NCBI GenBank assembly: GCA_019739225.1
Contig: JAHHDT010000002.1
Location: 1-64,000, forward strand
Direction of reading: 5' to 3'
DNA: 64,000 bases
Origin: Aquamicrobium sp.
GTDB taxonomy: Bacteria; Pseudomonadota; Alphaproteobacteria; Rhizobiales; Rhizobiaceae
A program made the translations under genes and the position numbers. Below, one piece after another: positions 44,397 to 52,778 of this stretch; within the stretch, counting starts at the first letter, position 1, and each line of letters starts with the position of its first letter. The notes under the pieces were generated by a model. It saw only the letters and a program-made list of their open reading frames with translations, was not told the origin of the DNA and did not search any database.

Positions 44397-45168
44397 GCCC
44401 GTCTTCCTGGAAGACGTCGTAGCGGCCCCCTGCCATTCCCTGATCGCACAGAGTCATCAGGCGCTGGAGGCCAAGACGGCCACCAATGGCGACGGTTTCG
44501 GCCTTGCCTGGTATGGCGAGCGGTTGGAGCCGGGCCGCTATCGCGACGTCCTTCCGGCCTGGTCCGACTGCAATTTGAGGAGCCTTTGCAGGCAGATACG
44601 GTCCGGCCTGTTCCTCGCTCATGTGCGCGCCTCGACCGGCGGTGCGACCAGCCGCGACAATTGCCATCCCTTCGTTTCAGGCCGCTGGTCGTTCATGCAT
44701 AACGGCCAGATAGGCGGTTTCGAGCGCATTCGCCGCCGGCTGGAAGAAAGCCTGCCCGACGCGCTCTATGCGGAGCTGCACGGCACGACCGATTCGGAAC
44801 TCTTTTTCCTGCTGATGCTGGCCGAAGGCCTTGAAACCGATCCGCACGGCGCCGCCACGCGCGCCGTCGCGCATGTCGTGACCGCTGCCGGTCAGGCGGC
44901 GATGGAGCCTGCCCTGAAGCTGACGGCTGCCTTCGCCGATGGCGAAACGCTCTATGCGATACGCTATTCAACGATCGGCACCGCGCCGACCCTCTATGCG
45001 GGGGAACTGCGCGGCGGGTCGGGGCGCTGCCTCGTCTCCGAGCCGTTCGATCGCGACGGACCGCAATGGTCGCCGGTGCCTGAAGGCAGCTTCGTGACGA
45101 TGACGCGCGCAGGTATGAGCGTTCGCCCCTTCACACCGGCTGTGACCTCGCTCGCTCTAGCCGGCTGA
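44368..45168 (+). CDS. Class II glutamine amidotransferase (YafJ family)
   Basis: The 266-residue Ntn-type protein starts MCRWAAYLG; removal of Met would expose the nucleophile Cys2, as in GATase II. The blocks NGDGFGLAWYG, HVRASTGGATSRDNCHPF and FMHNGQIGGF form the glutamine site. It is a single-domain protein without the acceptor domain, like YafJ/EgtC relatives, so the amide acceptor is unknown; there are no ergothioneine genes here. GGGGAAG nine bases upstream fits the ATG at 44368, which lies inside the end of the DUF6356-like gene. Confidence 0.88.
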   Translation: MCRWAAYLGKPVFLEDVVAAPCHSLIAQSHQALEAKTATNGDGFGLAWYGERLEPGRYRDVLPAWSDCNLRSLCRQIRSGLFLAHVRASTGGATSRDNCHPFVSGRWSFMHNGQIGGFERIRRRLEESLPDALYAELHGTTDSELFFLLMLAEGLETDPHGAATRAVAHVVTAAGQAAMEPALKLTAAFADGETLYAIRYSTIGTAPTLYAGELRGGSGRCLVSEPFDRDGPQWSPVPEGSFVTMTRAGMSVRPFTPAVTSLALAG

Positions 45169-45307
45169 CGGGTTGCCTCAACGATCCTAGAAGATGACGT
45201 GCGGGCATGCGTGCGCGGGGCGGGTAGGTGCTGGGCGGAGGGCCTGGCAGCTTGACGGATCGAAATGCCGCGCTGCGCGTTGCGCTCCGGACCAACCGGA
45301 GAAGGCA

Positions 45308-46246
45308 ATGGCGAAGCGCGGCGTGAAAGTCGAAATCAAGGAACTCGAAAGCGCGGTCGAGGAAGTCGTCGGCCGCATGGGCGTGATCGAACGCTTCGGC
45401 AAGGCCGCAGACCACATCGAGGGCCTTGCCGAGATCGATACCGACCGCTTCGGCATAGCGGTCGTCACCGACGGTGGCGCTACGGTGACAGGCGGAGAAG
45501 CCGACGAGCCTTTCGCAATCCAGAGCATCTCCAAGGTCTTCGGGCTCACGCTCGCACTGCGCGCTTTCGGCGACGAGGTCTGGAAACGGGTCGGCCGCGA
45601 ACCGTCCGGCGATCCGTTCAATTCCATTGTCGATCTGGAGCGCCAGAAGGGCATTCCGCGCAACCCGTTCATCAATCCCGGCGCGATCGTCGTGTCTGAC
45701 ATGCTGCTCGACATTTCGGCAAAGAGCGATACGCAAAAGGCGGTGAGAGAATTCCTTGCCGACCAGATCGGCGAGGATGTCGGCATCGACAAAAAGGTCT
45801 TCGACAAGGAGTCGTCGGCAGGTTTCACCAACCGTGCCATGGCCAATCTGTGCAAGTCGTTCGGTAACCTCAATCATGAGGTCGACGCGGTGATGAAGCC
45901 CTATGTGAGCCAGTGCGCGATCGCCCTTTCTGCGCGCCAGCTCGCTCTGGCGGGGCGATACCTGATGGATGGCGGCGACAAGCCGACCGACCGGCAGCGA
46001 TTGCTGGCGCGCCGCATCAACTCGTTGATGCTGACATGTGGCCAGTACGACGGATCGGGCGAGTTCGCTTTCCGGGTCGGCCTGCCGGCGAAAAGCGGGG
46101 TCGGCGGCGGTATCCTTGCGATAGCGCCCGGCATCGCATCCATCGGCGTGTGGTCGCCTGGCCTGGACGACAACGGCAACTCGCTTCTCGGCACGCTCGC
46201 GTTGGAGCAGTTGGCCGAGCGCATGGGTTGGTCCGTTTTCGGCTGA
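45308..46246 (+). CDS. glsA: Glutaminase
   Basis: The 312-residue beta-lactamase-fold glutaminase hydrolyses glutamine to glutamate and ammonia. The catalytic Ser73-Lys76 pair lies in QSISKVF, and NPFINPGAIV, QCAIALSARQLA and KSGVGGGILAIAPG are the family blocks (Tyr/Ser site). GGAGAAGG precedes the ATG, so the upstream in-frame extension is discarded. It is monocistronic, 139 bp after the amidotransferase gene; both use glutamine but are not clearly linked. Confidence 0.93.
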   Translation: MAKRGVKVEIKELESAVEEVVGRMGVIERFGKAADHIEGLAEIDTDRFGIAVVTDGGATVTGGEADEPFAIQSISKVFGLTLALRAFGDEVWKRVGREPSGDPFNSIVDLERQKGIPRNPFINPGAIVVSDMLLDISAKSDTQKAVREFLADQIGEDVGIDKKVFDKESSAGFTNRAMANLCKSFGNLNHEVDAVMKPYVSQCAIALSARQLALAGRYLMDGGDKPTDRQRLLARRINSLMLTCGQYDGSGEFAFRVGLPAKSGVGGGILAIAPGIASIGVWSPGLDDNGNSLLGTLALEQLAERMGWSVFG

Positions 46247-46353
46247 CATCCGCGTATCGTGGAAGGTGCTGTGGATTTCGCGACCTCCTGACAGCATCCG
46301 TCAGGGAGTAACGTCTATGGTCGCGGCATCTGACGAAACACACGGGTGCTTAC

Positions 46354-47454
46354 GTGAACGATCAACCGGCCGCCGCCGCGCTGAAGGAAATATTCGACCG
46401 AGCGCGCATGCGCCGGTTCGCCGAGGATACGAAGACCATCTGGCCGGACTTTGATGCGGATCGGTTCGAGGCCCTGGCCACCACCGGGCTCGACGATCTC
46501 GGCATCATGCAGCGCATGCGGCTGGCGGCGGACGCCTTCGCGTCGACCCTGCCGCCCGATTATGAGCGGGCGTTGGAAATTCTTTCAGCGCTCGCGCCGC
46601 GCATCGGGCACGGCTTTGCCTCGATCACCCTGTGCGAATTCGTGGTTGTGCGAGGCATCGACGACTTTGACCGTTCGATGGAAGCGTTGAAGCTTTTCAC
46701 CCAATATGGCTCGGCGGAATTCGCGATCCGGCATTTCCTCAAGCGCGACCTTCACCGTACGTTGTCGGTGATGCGGGAGTGGTCGCTCGACGAGAACGAG
46801 CATGTCCGCAGACTGGCCAGCGAAGGCGCGCGGCCGCGCCTGCCATGGTCGTTCCAGCTCGCGCCGATCGTCGAAAATCCCTCGCTCACATGGCCGATCC
46901 TCGAAGCCTTGAAAGCCGACCCAAGCCTCTACGTCCGCAAATCCGTCGCCAACCACCTAAACGACATCAGCAAGGACCATCCGGCCTGGCTGGTCGATAA
47001 ATTGGCGGGATGGCCGCAGGAGGATGAACGCACGCGGTGGATCGTCAGGCAGGCGCTACGCACCCTGATCAAGAAGGGCGATCGCGCCGCGCTGGCGCTG
47101 GTAGGCGCCGCCGAAAAAGTCGACGCGCGCGTGGAAGGTTTTGCGGTGACGCCGCCGCGCCTCACGCTCGGCGACCGCCTCGCCATATCCGCAACCGTCG
47201 TTTCGCAAGCGCACGAGACGCAGCAGGTCGTTGCAGACTATGCCGTGCACTATGTGAAGAAGAGCGGAGCCGCCTCACGCAAGGTCTTCAAGCTCAAGAC
47301 CTTCGCGCTCGAGCCGGGTGCGACGCAGCCGCTGTCCATCTCCCAGACGATCCGCGACTTCACTACCCGCACCCACAATGCAGGTTTTCACAAGGTGGAG
47401 CTGATGCTGAACGGCGACACGGTGGCCGAAGGCGGATTTGATCTGGCGATTTGA
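46354..47454 (+). CDS. DNA alkylation repair protein-like HEAT-repeat protein with C-terminal extension
   Basis: The 366-residue protein has an AlkD-type array of HEAT-like helical repeats over about 1-255 (for example LFTQYGSAEFAIRHFL, HVRRLASEGARPRLPW, and SVANHLNDISKDHP), matching alkylpurine glycosylase relatives that slide along DNA. After 255 it continues with about 110 residues predicted as beta-rich (PPRLTLGDRLAISATVVSQ through VELMLNGDTVAEGG), which AlkD lacks. The start is GTG and has only a weak ribosome-binding site. Glycosylase activity is plausible, not proven. Confidence 0.8.
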   Translation: MNDQPAAAALKEIFDRARMRRFAEDTKTIWPDFDADRFEALATTGLDDLGIMQRMRLAADAFASTLPPDYERALEILSALAPRIGHGFASITLCEFVVVRGIDDFDRSMEALKLFTQYGSAEFAIRHFLKRDLHRTLSVMREWSLDENEHVRRLASEGARPRLPWSFQLAPIVENPSLTWPILEALKADPSLYVRKSVANHLNDISKDHPAWLVDKLAGWPQEDERTRWIVRQALRTLIKKGDRAALALVGAAEKVDARVEGFAVTPPRLTLGDRLAISATVVSQAHETQQVVADYAVHYVKKSGAASRKVFKLKTFALEPGATQPLSISQTIRDFTTRTHNAGFHKVELMLNGDTVAEGGFDLAI

Positions 47455-47467
47455 TCCAGCGAAGGCT

Positions 47468-47497
47468 CCATGGGCGCGTTTCATAACGCGCCCATGG
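47468..47497. terminator. Bidirectional hairpin between alkD-like gene and phoX
   Basis: CCATGGGCGCGTT and AACGCGCCCATGG form a perfect 13-bp stem with the loop TCAT, placed between the convergent stops at 47454 and 47508. No U-run follows, so it may act with other factors. Confidence 0.6.
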
Positions 47498-47507
47498 GTC
47501 GTTCCGG

Positions 47508-49403
47508 TCAACCGACCGGAGCGTCGTCGTCGCGCTTGATCGCGATGATCGAGGAGCGCGGCAGTTTGCCCTCGCCGTCCGGGAAGGGTGCGGCCGGATG
47601 CTGGATGCCGACGAACATCGTGCGCCTGTCCGCCGACCAGCAAAGGCCGGTCACTTCCGACCCGTTCGGGCCGGTCAGGAAGCGCTCGATACGCCCGGTG
47701 ACCGGGTCGCCGGCCAGCATCTGGTTGTTGCCCTGTCCCGCGAAGTCGCCTTCGTTGGAATCGTCGCCATCGGTCTGGATCCAGATCAGACCGGTGGAAT
47801 CGATCGCCATGCCGTCGGGCGAGTTGAAGAGGTTGCCTTCGTTGACGTTCTCGGAGCCCGCATAAGGCCCTTCGTGAACGGTCGGGTTGCCGGCCATGAC
47901 GTAGAGGTCCCATTGGAACGTGTCCGACGCATGGTCGTCATCGACGGGGCGCCAGCGCACGATCTGGCCGTATTCGTTGGCCTCGCGCGGGTTCGGCCCG
48001 CCGACTGGCGTCCAGTCACCGCCCGCATTGGCCCTGACGCCGCGGCGGCTGTTGTTGGTCAGCGCGCAATAGGCTTCGCAGGCGAGCGGGTTCACAGCGA
48101 CCCATTCCGGCCGATCCATCGTCGTCGCGTTGACCCGCGAGCCGGCCGTGCGGGTGAAGATGGCGATTTCGGCCGCCGACATGCCGGTTGCTTCTGGCGT
48201 CAGGGCAATCCATTTGCCGGTCATGTCATCGTCGAAGCGGGCAACGTAAAGCTGGCCTTCGTCCAGCAGCGTCGAGGTGTCGCCACCGGGCACATAGATG
48301 TCGCGCGAGACGAACTTGTAGATGAACTCGCCGCGCTCGTCGTCGCCCATATAGACGACCACACGACCGTCGGGCGCGAGCGTCGCTGCCGCGTTCTCGT
48401 GCTTGATGCGGCCGAGCGCGGTGCGTTTAACCGGTGTGCTTGCCGCATCGGTGGGATCGATCTCGACGATCCAGCCGGCGCGGTGCGGTTCGTGGGGGTT
48501 CTTCGACGTGTCGAAGCGGGAGTCCCATTTGTGATAGTCGTAGCCCCAGCCTTCCGCGGCAATGCCGTAGCGCTCGTAGCCTTCGGCGGTCAGCCCTTCG
48601 AGCTGCGTCTCCCCCGTGGCGCCGAAATAGCCGTTGAAGTTTTCCTCGCAGGTCAGATAGGTGCCCCAGGGTGTCCTGCCGGAACCGCAATTGTTGAAGG
48701 TGCCAAGGCTTTCCGTGCCGGTCGGATCGGCCTCGGTCTTCATCAGGTTGTGGCCGGCGGCCGGCCCCGCGATGCGCATCGGCGTGTTGTGCGTGATGCG
48801 ACGGTTGAACGGGCTGTCCTTGACTACGGACCAGTTGCCGTCGGTTTCGCTGATCTCGAAGACGGCAACCCCTTGCAGATTCTGCAGCTTCAACACGTCC
48901 TGCGCGTCGCGCGGTACGCCGTCTGTGGCCTCGGGCAGGTTGATGTCGTTATTGGTGTATTCGTGGTTGACCGCGATGACCTGCTTGCCGCCGATGATAA
49001 ACAGCTCCATGCCGTCCGTGTTCTCGCCGAAGATCTTTTCCGCGTCCGCTGTCGAACCGCCGGTTGCGTGATCGAGCTCGGCCACGCCGGAAAACAGCGG
49101 GTCACCCCAGCTTACCAGGCGCTGCCAGCGATAGCCCTCCGGCACGTGCACGGTGTTGTCGGTGGAAATCGGGATCGGCTTGAAGGCAAAGCGCGAATCC
49201 TGCGCCGCGCGGGCGGGAAGGGAATTGAGAATGCCGGCGCCCATGACGGCCGCGCCCGATCCGAAGGCGAGCACGCCGCCCAGAAAACCGCGCCGCGAGA
49301 TTGCCCGTTCCACGACGCGGTCGAACTCGTTTTCCTCGGGACGCGGGAAATTGATCTCGTCCCACTCGTCGAATGTCGGTCTTTCCTGTCTTGTATCGTT
49401 CAT
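47508..49403 (-). CDS. phoX: PhoX family alkaline phosphatase (Tat-exported)
   Basis: The 631-residue enzyme is a calcium/iron-dependent phosphatase of the PhoX/DUF839 family that frees phosphate from organic esters in the periplasm. A twin-arginine signal SRRGFLGG (about 36-43) precedes a hydrophobic core, preceded by a long hydrophilic n-region as in PhoX. Family blocks include VNHEYTNND, GTYLTCEENFNGYF, IKHENAAATLAPDG and GRVVVYMGDDERGEFIYKF. AGAAGGGAGC precedes the ATG at 49403. An 18-bp Pho-box-like site lies 84 bp upstream, so PhoB control is likely. Confidence 0.92.
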   Translation of the reverse strand: MNDTRQERPTFDEWDEINFPRPEENEFDRVVERAISRRGFLGGVLAFGSGAAVMGAGILNSLPARAAQDSRFAFKPIPISTDNTVHVPEGYRWQRLVSWGDPLFSGVAELDHATGGSTADAEKIFGENTDGMELFIIGGKQVIAVNHEYTNNDINLPEATDGVPRDAQDVLKLQNLQGVAVFEISETDGNWSVVKDSPFNRRITHNTPMRIAGPAAGHNLMKTEADPTGTESLGTFNNCGSGRTPWGTYLTCEENFNGYFGATGETQLEGLTAEGYERYGIAAEGWGYDYHKWDSRFDTSKNPHEPHRAGWIVEIDPTDAASTPVKRTALGRIKHENAAATLAPDGRVVVYMGDDERGEFIYKFVSRDIYVPGGDTSTLLDEGQLYVARFDDDMTGKWIALTPEATGMSAAEIAIFTRTAGSRVNATTMDRPEWVAVNPLACEAYCALTNNSRRGVRANAGGDWTPVGGPNPREANEYGQIVRWRPVDDDHASDTFQWDLYVMAGNPTVHEGPYAGSENVNEGNLFNSPDGMAIDSTGLIWIQTDGDDSNEGDFAGQGNNQMLAGDPVTGRIERFLTGPNGSEVTGLCWSADRRTMFVGIQHPAAPFPDGEGKLPRSSIIAIKRDDDAPVG

Positions 49404-49486
49404 GGCTTGCTCCCTTCTCATCCGGTGGCTTGCAACGAAGCTCGGCGGAAACGCCTGAGCTTGTCGCGTTTGCCTACCCGGCCGGC

Positions 49487-49504
49487 CACACAGATTGATG
49501 ACAG
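49487..49504 (-). promoter_or_regulatory. Pho-box-like site upstream of phoX
   Basis: On the minus strand the sequence is CTGTCATCAATCTGTGTG, which fits the 7-4-7 Pho-box layout (CTGTCAT-N4-CTGTCAT) with a perfect first repeat and a four- to five-base match in the second. It lies about 84-101 bp before phoX. Confidence 0.6.
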
Positions 49505-49586
49505 CCCGATGAAAAGTGCAGTCGGCTTTTCTCGACATGGCTCGACGCCGCAGCTATAAGCCCGCCGACCGAAGGAACCTCTTCAC

Positions 49587-51176
49587 ATGGCCGAAACGAT
49601 CGAAAAGGCGGTGTCGCGCCGCCGCACCTTCGCAATCATTGCGCACCCCGACGCGGGCAAGACGACGCTGACCGAAAAGCTGCTGCTGTTCGGCGGAGCG
49701 ATCCAGCTTGCCGGCGAGGTGAAGGCCAAGAAGGACAAGATCCAGACGCGCTCCGACTGGATGAAGATCGAGCGCGAACGCGGCATCTCCGTCGTCACCT
49801 CGGTGATGACGTTCGAATATGGCGACAACGTCTACAATCTGCTCGACACGCCGGGCCACGAGGACTTTGCCGACGACACCTATCGCACGCTGTCGGCGGT
49901 CGATTCGGCCGTCATGGTCATCGACGCGGCCAAGGGCATCGAGCCGCGCACGCTGAAGCTGTTCGAGGTCTGCCGGCTGCGCGACATTCCGATCGTTACC
50001 TTCGTCAACAAGATGGACCGCGAGGCGCGCGACACTTTCGAGATCCTCGATGAAATCGAGCAGAAGCTGGCGCTCGACACCGCGCCGATCACCTGGCCGA
50101 TTGGTCAGGGCAAAACTTTCTCCGGCACCTACCACCTTGCAGACAATGCCGTCCGGCGCGGCGACGACGAGGTCGAGCGCACCAAGGTCAACGGTCCCGA
50201 CTCCAATCGCGTCGCCGGGCTGCTGCCTGAAAACGAGCGGCCGGCCTTCATCGAGGAGCTGGAGCTGGCGCGGGAGGCCTGCAGGCCGTTCGATCTTGCC
50301 GCGTTCCGCGAAGGACACCTGACACCGGTCTTCTTTGGCTCGGCGCTGCGCAATTACGGTGTGCGTGACCTGATCGAGGCGCTGGGCGCATGGGCACCCG
50401 CACCGCGAGCCCAGGAGGCGGATTCACGCCGCGTCGAGGCGACCGAGGGCAAGATGACCTCCTTCGTCTTCAAGATCCAGGCCAACATGGACCCGAACCA
50501 CCGCGACCGTATCGCCTTCGTTCGTGTGTGCTCAGGCACGCTGCAGCGTGGCATGAAGGCGAAGCTGGTGCGCACCGGCAAGGCGATGAGCCTGTCCGCG
50601 CCGCAGTTCTTCTTTGCCCGGTCGCGCATCACCGCCGACGAGGCCTATGCCGGCGACGTTGTGGGCATCCCCAATCACGGCACGCTGCGCATCGGTGACA
50701 CGCTGACCGAGGGCGAGGAAATCCTGTTCCGCGGCGTTCCGAACTTCGCGCCGGAAATCCTGCGCCGCGTGCGGCTCGGCGACCCGATGAAGGCAAAGAA
50801 GCTGAAGGAAGCCCTGCAGCAGATGGCCGAGGAAGGGGTCGTCCAGCTCTTTTCACCCGACGATGGCTCGCCTGCCATGGTCGGCGTGGTCGGCGCACTG
50901 CAGCTCGACGTGCTCAAGGAGCGCCTGAACGTCGAATACGGTCTGCCGGTCGACTTCGAGATGGCGCGCTTCACCGTCTGCCGCTGGATCTCGGCCGACA
51001 GCCGTGCGGAGCTCGAGCGTTTCGTCGAAGCGCATCGCGGCGACATCGCCCGCGATCTCGACGGCGATCCCGTCTTCCTGGCCCCGCACGAATTCGGCCT
51101 CAACTATGAGGCCGAACGGTGGAAACAAATCCGCTTCGCCGCGATCAAGGACTATCAGGTCCGCGACGCGGCGTAA
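49587..51176 (+). CDS. prfC: Peptide chain release factor 3
   Basis: The 529-residue translational GTPase recycles RF1/RF2 from the ribosome. It has G1 [15 protein letters not shown], the switch region SDWMKIERERGISV, G3 DTPGHEDF, G4 NKMD, followed by the beta-barrel domain II and RF3 C-terminal domain with FSPDDGSPAMVGVVGALQLD. The length is normal. It is divergent from phoX and monocistronic. Confidence 0.94.
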   Translation: MAETIEKAVSRRRTFAIIAHPDAGKTTLTEKLLLFGGAIQLAGEVKAKKDKIQTRSDWMKIERERGISVVTSVMTFEYGDNVYNLLDTPGHEDFADDTYRTLSAVDSAVMVIDAAKGIEPRTLKLFEVCRLRDIPIVTFVNKMDREARDTFEILDEIEQKLALDTAPITWPIGQGKTFSGTYHLADNAVRRGDDEVERTKVNGPDSNRVAGLLPENERPAFIEELELAREACRPFDLAAFREGHLTPVFFGSALRNYGVRDLIEALGAWAPAPRAQEADSRRVEATEGKMTSFVFKIQANMDPNHRDRIAFVRVCSGTLQRGMKAKLVRTGKAMSLSAPQFFFARSRITADEAYAGDVVGIPNHGTLRIGDTLTEGEEILFRGVPNFAPEILRRVRLGDPMKAKKLKEALQQMAEEGVVQLFSPDDGSPAMVGVVGALQLDVLKERLNVEYGLPVDFEMARFTVCRWISADSRAELERFVEAHRGDIARDLDGDPVFLAPHEFGLNYEAERWKQIRFAAIKDYQVRDAA

Positions 51177-51215
51177 TCGCAAGGCAGCATTGAGTATCGC
51201 CGTGCGGCGCGACGG

Positions 51216-51623
51216 TTATTCCGCCGGCTGACGCAGATCATTTCGCGCGGCCGCATTGTCGCCTGAAAAAATGATCCAGCCGAACAGCAGCACACCCGCA
51301 AAAACGATCAGCGATCCCATCGCAACGATGGGCTCCGCGCCGGTATTGCCAGAAAGCAGGGCGTAGAGCGCCGGGATCATGATCACGATGCCCATCACGT
51401 AGACGCCATATTGCAGCAAGGGCAGCCTGCCGGCGGCCTTGAGCGGATTGACCGCGTAATAGGTGCCGAACAGCGCCGAAGTCACCCAGCCGAGCAGGTT
51501 GAGATGGGCGTGCGCGCCCATGACCCCGTGATTACCCGAAATCGACATGTGAAGGCCGATGCCGATACCTATGATGAGGAAGAGGATGGCCGTGCGAAAA
51601 TAGAGCGTAGCAAGAAATGGCAT
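51216..51623 (-). CDS. Small membrane protein resembling a haem-copper oxidase subunit I fragment
   Basis: The 135-residue protein has four hydrophobic segments (about 7-27, 38-60, 68-90 and 98-118) and the motif MGAHAHLNLLGWVT near the second helix. This HAH-containing helix looks like the start of haem-copper oxidase or nitric-oxide-reductase subunit I, and stand-alone proteins of this size are known in proteobacteria. I cannot name its function. GGGGGAAC precedes the ATG at 51623; a longer N-terminus looks unconserved. Confidence 0.65.
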   Translation of the reverse strand: MPFLATLYFRTAILFLIIGIGIGLHMSISGNHGVMGAHAHLNLLGWVTSALFGTYYAVNPLKAAGRLPLLQYGVYVMGIVIMIPALYALLSGNTGAEPIVAMGSLIVFAGVLLFGWIIFSGDNAAARNDLRQPAE

Positions 51624-51978
51624 GATGTTCCCCCAATGGCAGCAGGGGCGATCCTTTGCATCTCTTATGGTCGAGGCCATGTGATCGCAACGCAACGGCG
51701 TTCGGCCTGTGCTGCCACTCCAGCCGACGCGATAAATCTACGCCTGTCCGGCTTCGGCGACAATCGGGGGCCACGTGTGAGTAGTCGACTATTTTGCTGG
51801 ATTGATTGTCCAGATGCGGTATGCCCTTCAGCTCGGGTCGATGCTGAGCAAACCATTCCTGAGCGGACGGCATAATCGCTCGTTCCGTTCTACAAATCGT
51901 CGCAATTTGCCGCGTCAACTCTCGTCTTGCGCCGCCATTGCATTATGATCAGCACAACAGCCATTGAGGAGAAACGCC
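51624..51978. other. 355-bp intergenic region upstream of the peroxiredoxin
   Basis: No convincing gene is present. A TATGAT hexamer at 51944-51949 could be a -10 element for the peroxiredoxin gene, but no -35 at proper distance was seen. The opposite strand holds an open frame beginning near 51873 with MPSAQEWFAQHRPE, which is not continued into a recognisable domain and is not called a gene. Confidence 0.4.
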
Positions 51979-52638
51979 ATGGGCCTTCGCATCAACGACA
52001 CCGCACCGGATTTCACGGCCGACACCACGCAGGGGCAGATCAGCTTTCATGACTGGATCGGCGACGGCTGGGCCGTGTTGTTCTCGCATCCGAAGAACTT
52101 CACGCCCGTCTGCACCACGGAACTCGGCACGATGGCCGGTCTTGAGGGCGAGTTCCGCAAGCGCGGCGTCAAGATCATCGGTATCTCGGTCGATCCTGTC
52201 GAAAGCCACGCCAAGTGGAAAGACGACATCCGGACGGCTACGGGTTTCGCCGTCGACTACCCGCTTATCGGCGACAAGGACCTGAAGGTTGCCAAGCTAT
52301 ACGACATGCTGCCGAGCGATGCCGGTGACAGCGCGGAGGGCCGCACGCCGGCCGACAACGCCACGGTGCGCTCTGTCTACGTGATCGGCCCCGACAAGAA
52401 GATCAAGCTGGTGCTCACTTACCCGATGACCACCGGGCGCAACTTCGACGAGATCCTGCGCGCGATCGATTCGATCCAGCTTACGGCCAAGCATCAGGTG
52501 GCGACGCCGGCCAACTGGAAGCAGGGCGAGGACGTTATCATCACCGCGGCGGTTTCCAACGAGGACGCCACCAAGCGGTTCGGCTCCTACGAGACGATCC
52601 TGCCCTATCTACGCAAGACCAAGCAGCCCTCGGCCTGA
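51979..52638 (+). CDS. 1-Cys peroxiredoxin (Prx6 type)
   Basis: The 219-residue enzyme reduces peroxides. The peroxidatic Cys45 lies in HPKNFTPVCTTELG, with Thr42 and a distal Arg in the active site; there is no second Cys at the usual resolving position, and the C-terminal domain (about 160-219) has the Prx6 arrangement including TYPMTTGRNFDEILRAIDSIQ (truncated in this quotation to TYPMTTGRNFDEIL). GAGGAG precedes the ATG at 51979. A terminator follows. Confidence 0.92.
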   Translation: MGLRINDTAPDFTADTTQGQISFHDWIGDGWAVLFSHPKNFTPVCTTELGTMAGLEGEFRKRGVKIIGISVDPVESHAKWKDDIRTATGFAVDYPLIGDKDLKVAKLYDMLPSDAGDSAEGRTPADNATVRSVYVIGPDKKIKLVLTYPMTTGRNFDEILRAIDSIQLTAKHQVATPANWKQGEDVIITAAVSNEDATKRFGSYETILPYLRKTKQPSA

Positions 52639-52663
52639 TCTGCGCAAGCACCAGGTTATGAAT

Positions 52664-52692
52664 ACGACGGCGATGGATGCCATCGCCGTCGT
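52664..52692 (+). terminator. Terminator after the peroxiredoxin gene
   Basis: ACGACGGCGATGG and CCATCGCCGTCGT form a perfect 13-bp stem with a 3-base loop, followed by TTCTGT. It is 25 bp past the stop. Confidence 0.75.
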
Positions 52693-52778
52693 TTCTGTGA
52701 CGGGATTGCGATGGCGGACAGGCTCGGGCATGATCCGAAACCGTCAGACATTGCCGGATCGATCACTCGGGGGACCTA

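Noticed and set aside
51532-51918. Minus-strand open frame upstream of the HAH-motif protein, starting MPSAQEWFAQHRPE
   Set aside because: The beginning looks protein-like but it soon turns into a shadow frame overlapping the next gene, without a domain; it could be a remnant.
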